Part shown: in pieces, positions 6,543 to 6,903 of the stretch
Layout: every line of letters starts with the position of its first letter
How positions within the stretch are numbered: position 1 is the stretch's first letter
Assembly: GCA_910585395.1 (NCBI GenBank)
Contig: CAJUCK010000009.1
Span: forward strand, 6,499-13,401
Source of the DNA: an uncultured Lachnospiraceae bacterium
GTDB lineage: Bacteria; Bacillota; Clostridia; Lachnospirales; Lachnospiraceae
DNA: 6,903 nt
Direction of reading: 5' to 3'
The notes under the pieces: generated by a model
Database searches by the model: none
What the model saw: the letters and a program-made list of their open reading frames with translations, nothing else
What the model was told of the DNA's origin: nothing
Made by a program: the position numbers and the translations under genes

Positions 6543-6557
6543 GCAGCGGAGACGAAG

Positions 6558-6903
6558 ATGAAGAAATTAAAAATATTACATAGCCTGAAATTTCGTTTGT
6601 TTCTGCTGATTTTGCTGATTGGTACGATACCGAGTATCGTGCTGCGGTTTGGGATTTTGACCAGTTTTGAAAATCGGTCAGTGGCTAATCGCAGTATTGA
6701 TATTTTAAGCCAGGCAAAAATGCTGGGAAATCAGGTTGTCACTTACAATTATATGACCGACACTTCTGTAGAGATTATCAATGCTCAGTTAGAACAATTA
6801 TCCAATATTTATGACGGAAGAGTGCTGATTGTCAATAACCGTTTCCAGATTGTAAAGGATACTTATGGGCTGGATAATGGCAAAATAATTATTTCAGAGG
6901 AAG
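6558..6903 (+). CDS. Sensor histidine kinase, N-terminal part, 3' truncated by window edge
   Basis: The reading frame from ATG 6558 is open to the window end (115 full codons). GGAG at 6548-6551 is a ribosome binding site 6 nt upstream. The protein starts with a basic stretch (MKKLKILHSLKFRL), followed by one hydrophobic membrane helix at about 13-33. An extracytoplasmic sensor region then begins, containing FENRSVANRSIDILSQAKML and YDGRVLIVNNRFQIVKDTY (85-103), a sequence style typical of the small PAS/PDC-like sensor domains of WalK-like and related clostridial kinases. The second membrane helix, HAMP, phospho-accepting histidine and ATPase domains would lie beyond the window. Assignment as a kinase rests on this topology and on position 15 nt after an intact response regulator gene, so the kinase activity itself is inferred. 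Confidence 0.85.
   Translation, partial: MKKLKILHSLKFRLFLLILLIGTIPSIVLRFGILTSFENRSVANRSIDILSQAKMLGNQVVTYNYMTDTSVEIINAQLEQLSNIYDGRVLIVNNRFQIVKDTYGLDNGKIIISEE

Overview
The window looks like a chromosomal segment from a Gram-positive anaerobe of the class Clostridia, probably a member of the Lachnospiraceae. The evidence is the gene order argC-GNAT-argJ-argB-argD, purine-rich Shine-Dalgarno sites, moderate AT content, a lipoprotein-type ComEA, and the style of the response regulator and sensor kinase. The genus is not resolved. All genes lie on the plus strand.

Region 1 (1-4715) is an arginine/ornithine biosynthesis operon. It holds the 3' part of argC (cut by the window start), a small GNAT acetyltransferase, argJ, argB and argD. 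The spacers are 39, 14, 40 and 2 nt, so the genes are almost certainly co-transcribed from a promoter upstream of the window. ArgJ makes N-acetylglutamate by recycling acetyl groups, and ArgB phosphorylates it. ArgC then reduces the phosphate to the semialdehyde, and ArgD transaminates that to N-acetylornithine, which ArgJ deacetylates to ornithine. ArgB carries the N-terminal helix seen in arginine-inhibited kinases. The GNAT protein is a candidate for the step that primes the acetyl cycle, but this is unproven.

Region 2 (4716-5234) holds the wreck of a small YdcZ-type (DUF606) DMT-family membrane protein gene. It has a strong ribosome binding site and an intact first ~19 codons. A frame-shifting internal deletion then joins these directly to the C-terminal three-helix part. 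After it comes a 119-nt intergenic stretch with a good sigma-A-type promoter, which marks the start of the next transcription unit.

Region 3 (5235-6903) is a second, apparently co-transcribed unit. It holds a ComEA-like DNA-binding protein with a lipoprotein signal (SLBB plus helix-hairpin-helix domains), an OmpR/PhoB-family response regulator whose ribosome binding site overlaps the comEA stop codon, and the start of a sensor histidine kinase cut by the window end. The direct coupling of a DNA-uptake-type lipoprotein to a two-component system is the most interesting arrangement here, although each part belongs to a known family. I saw no mobile element, CRISPR array, tRNA, rRNA or large repeat, and no gene-free stretch longer than 300 bases.
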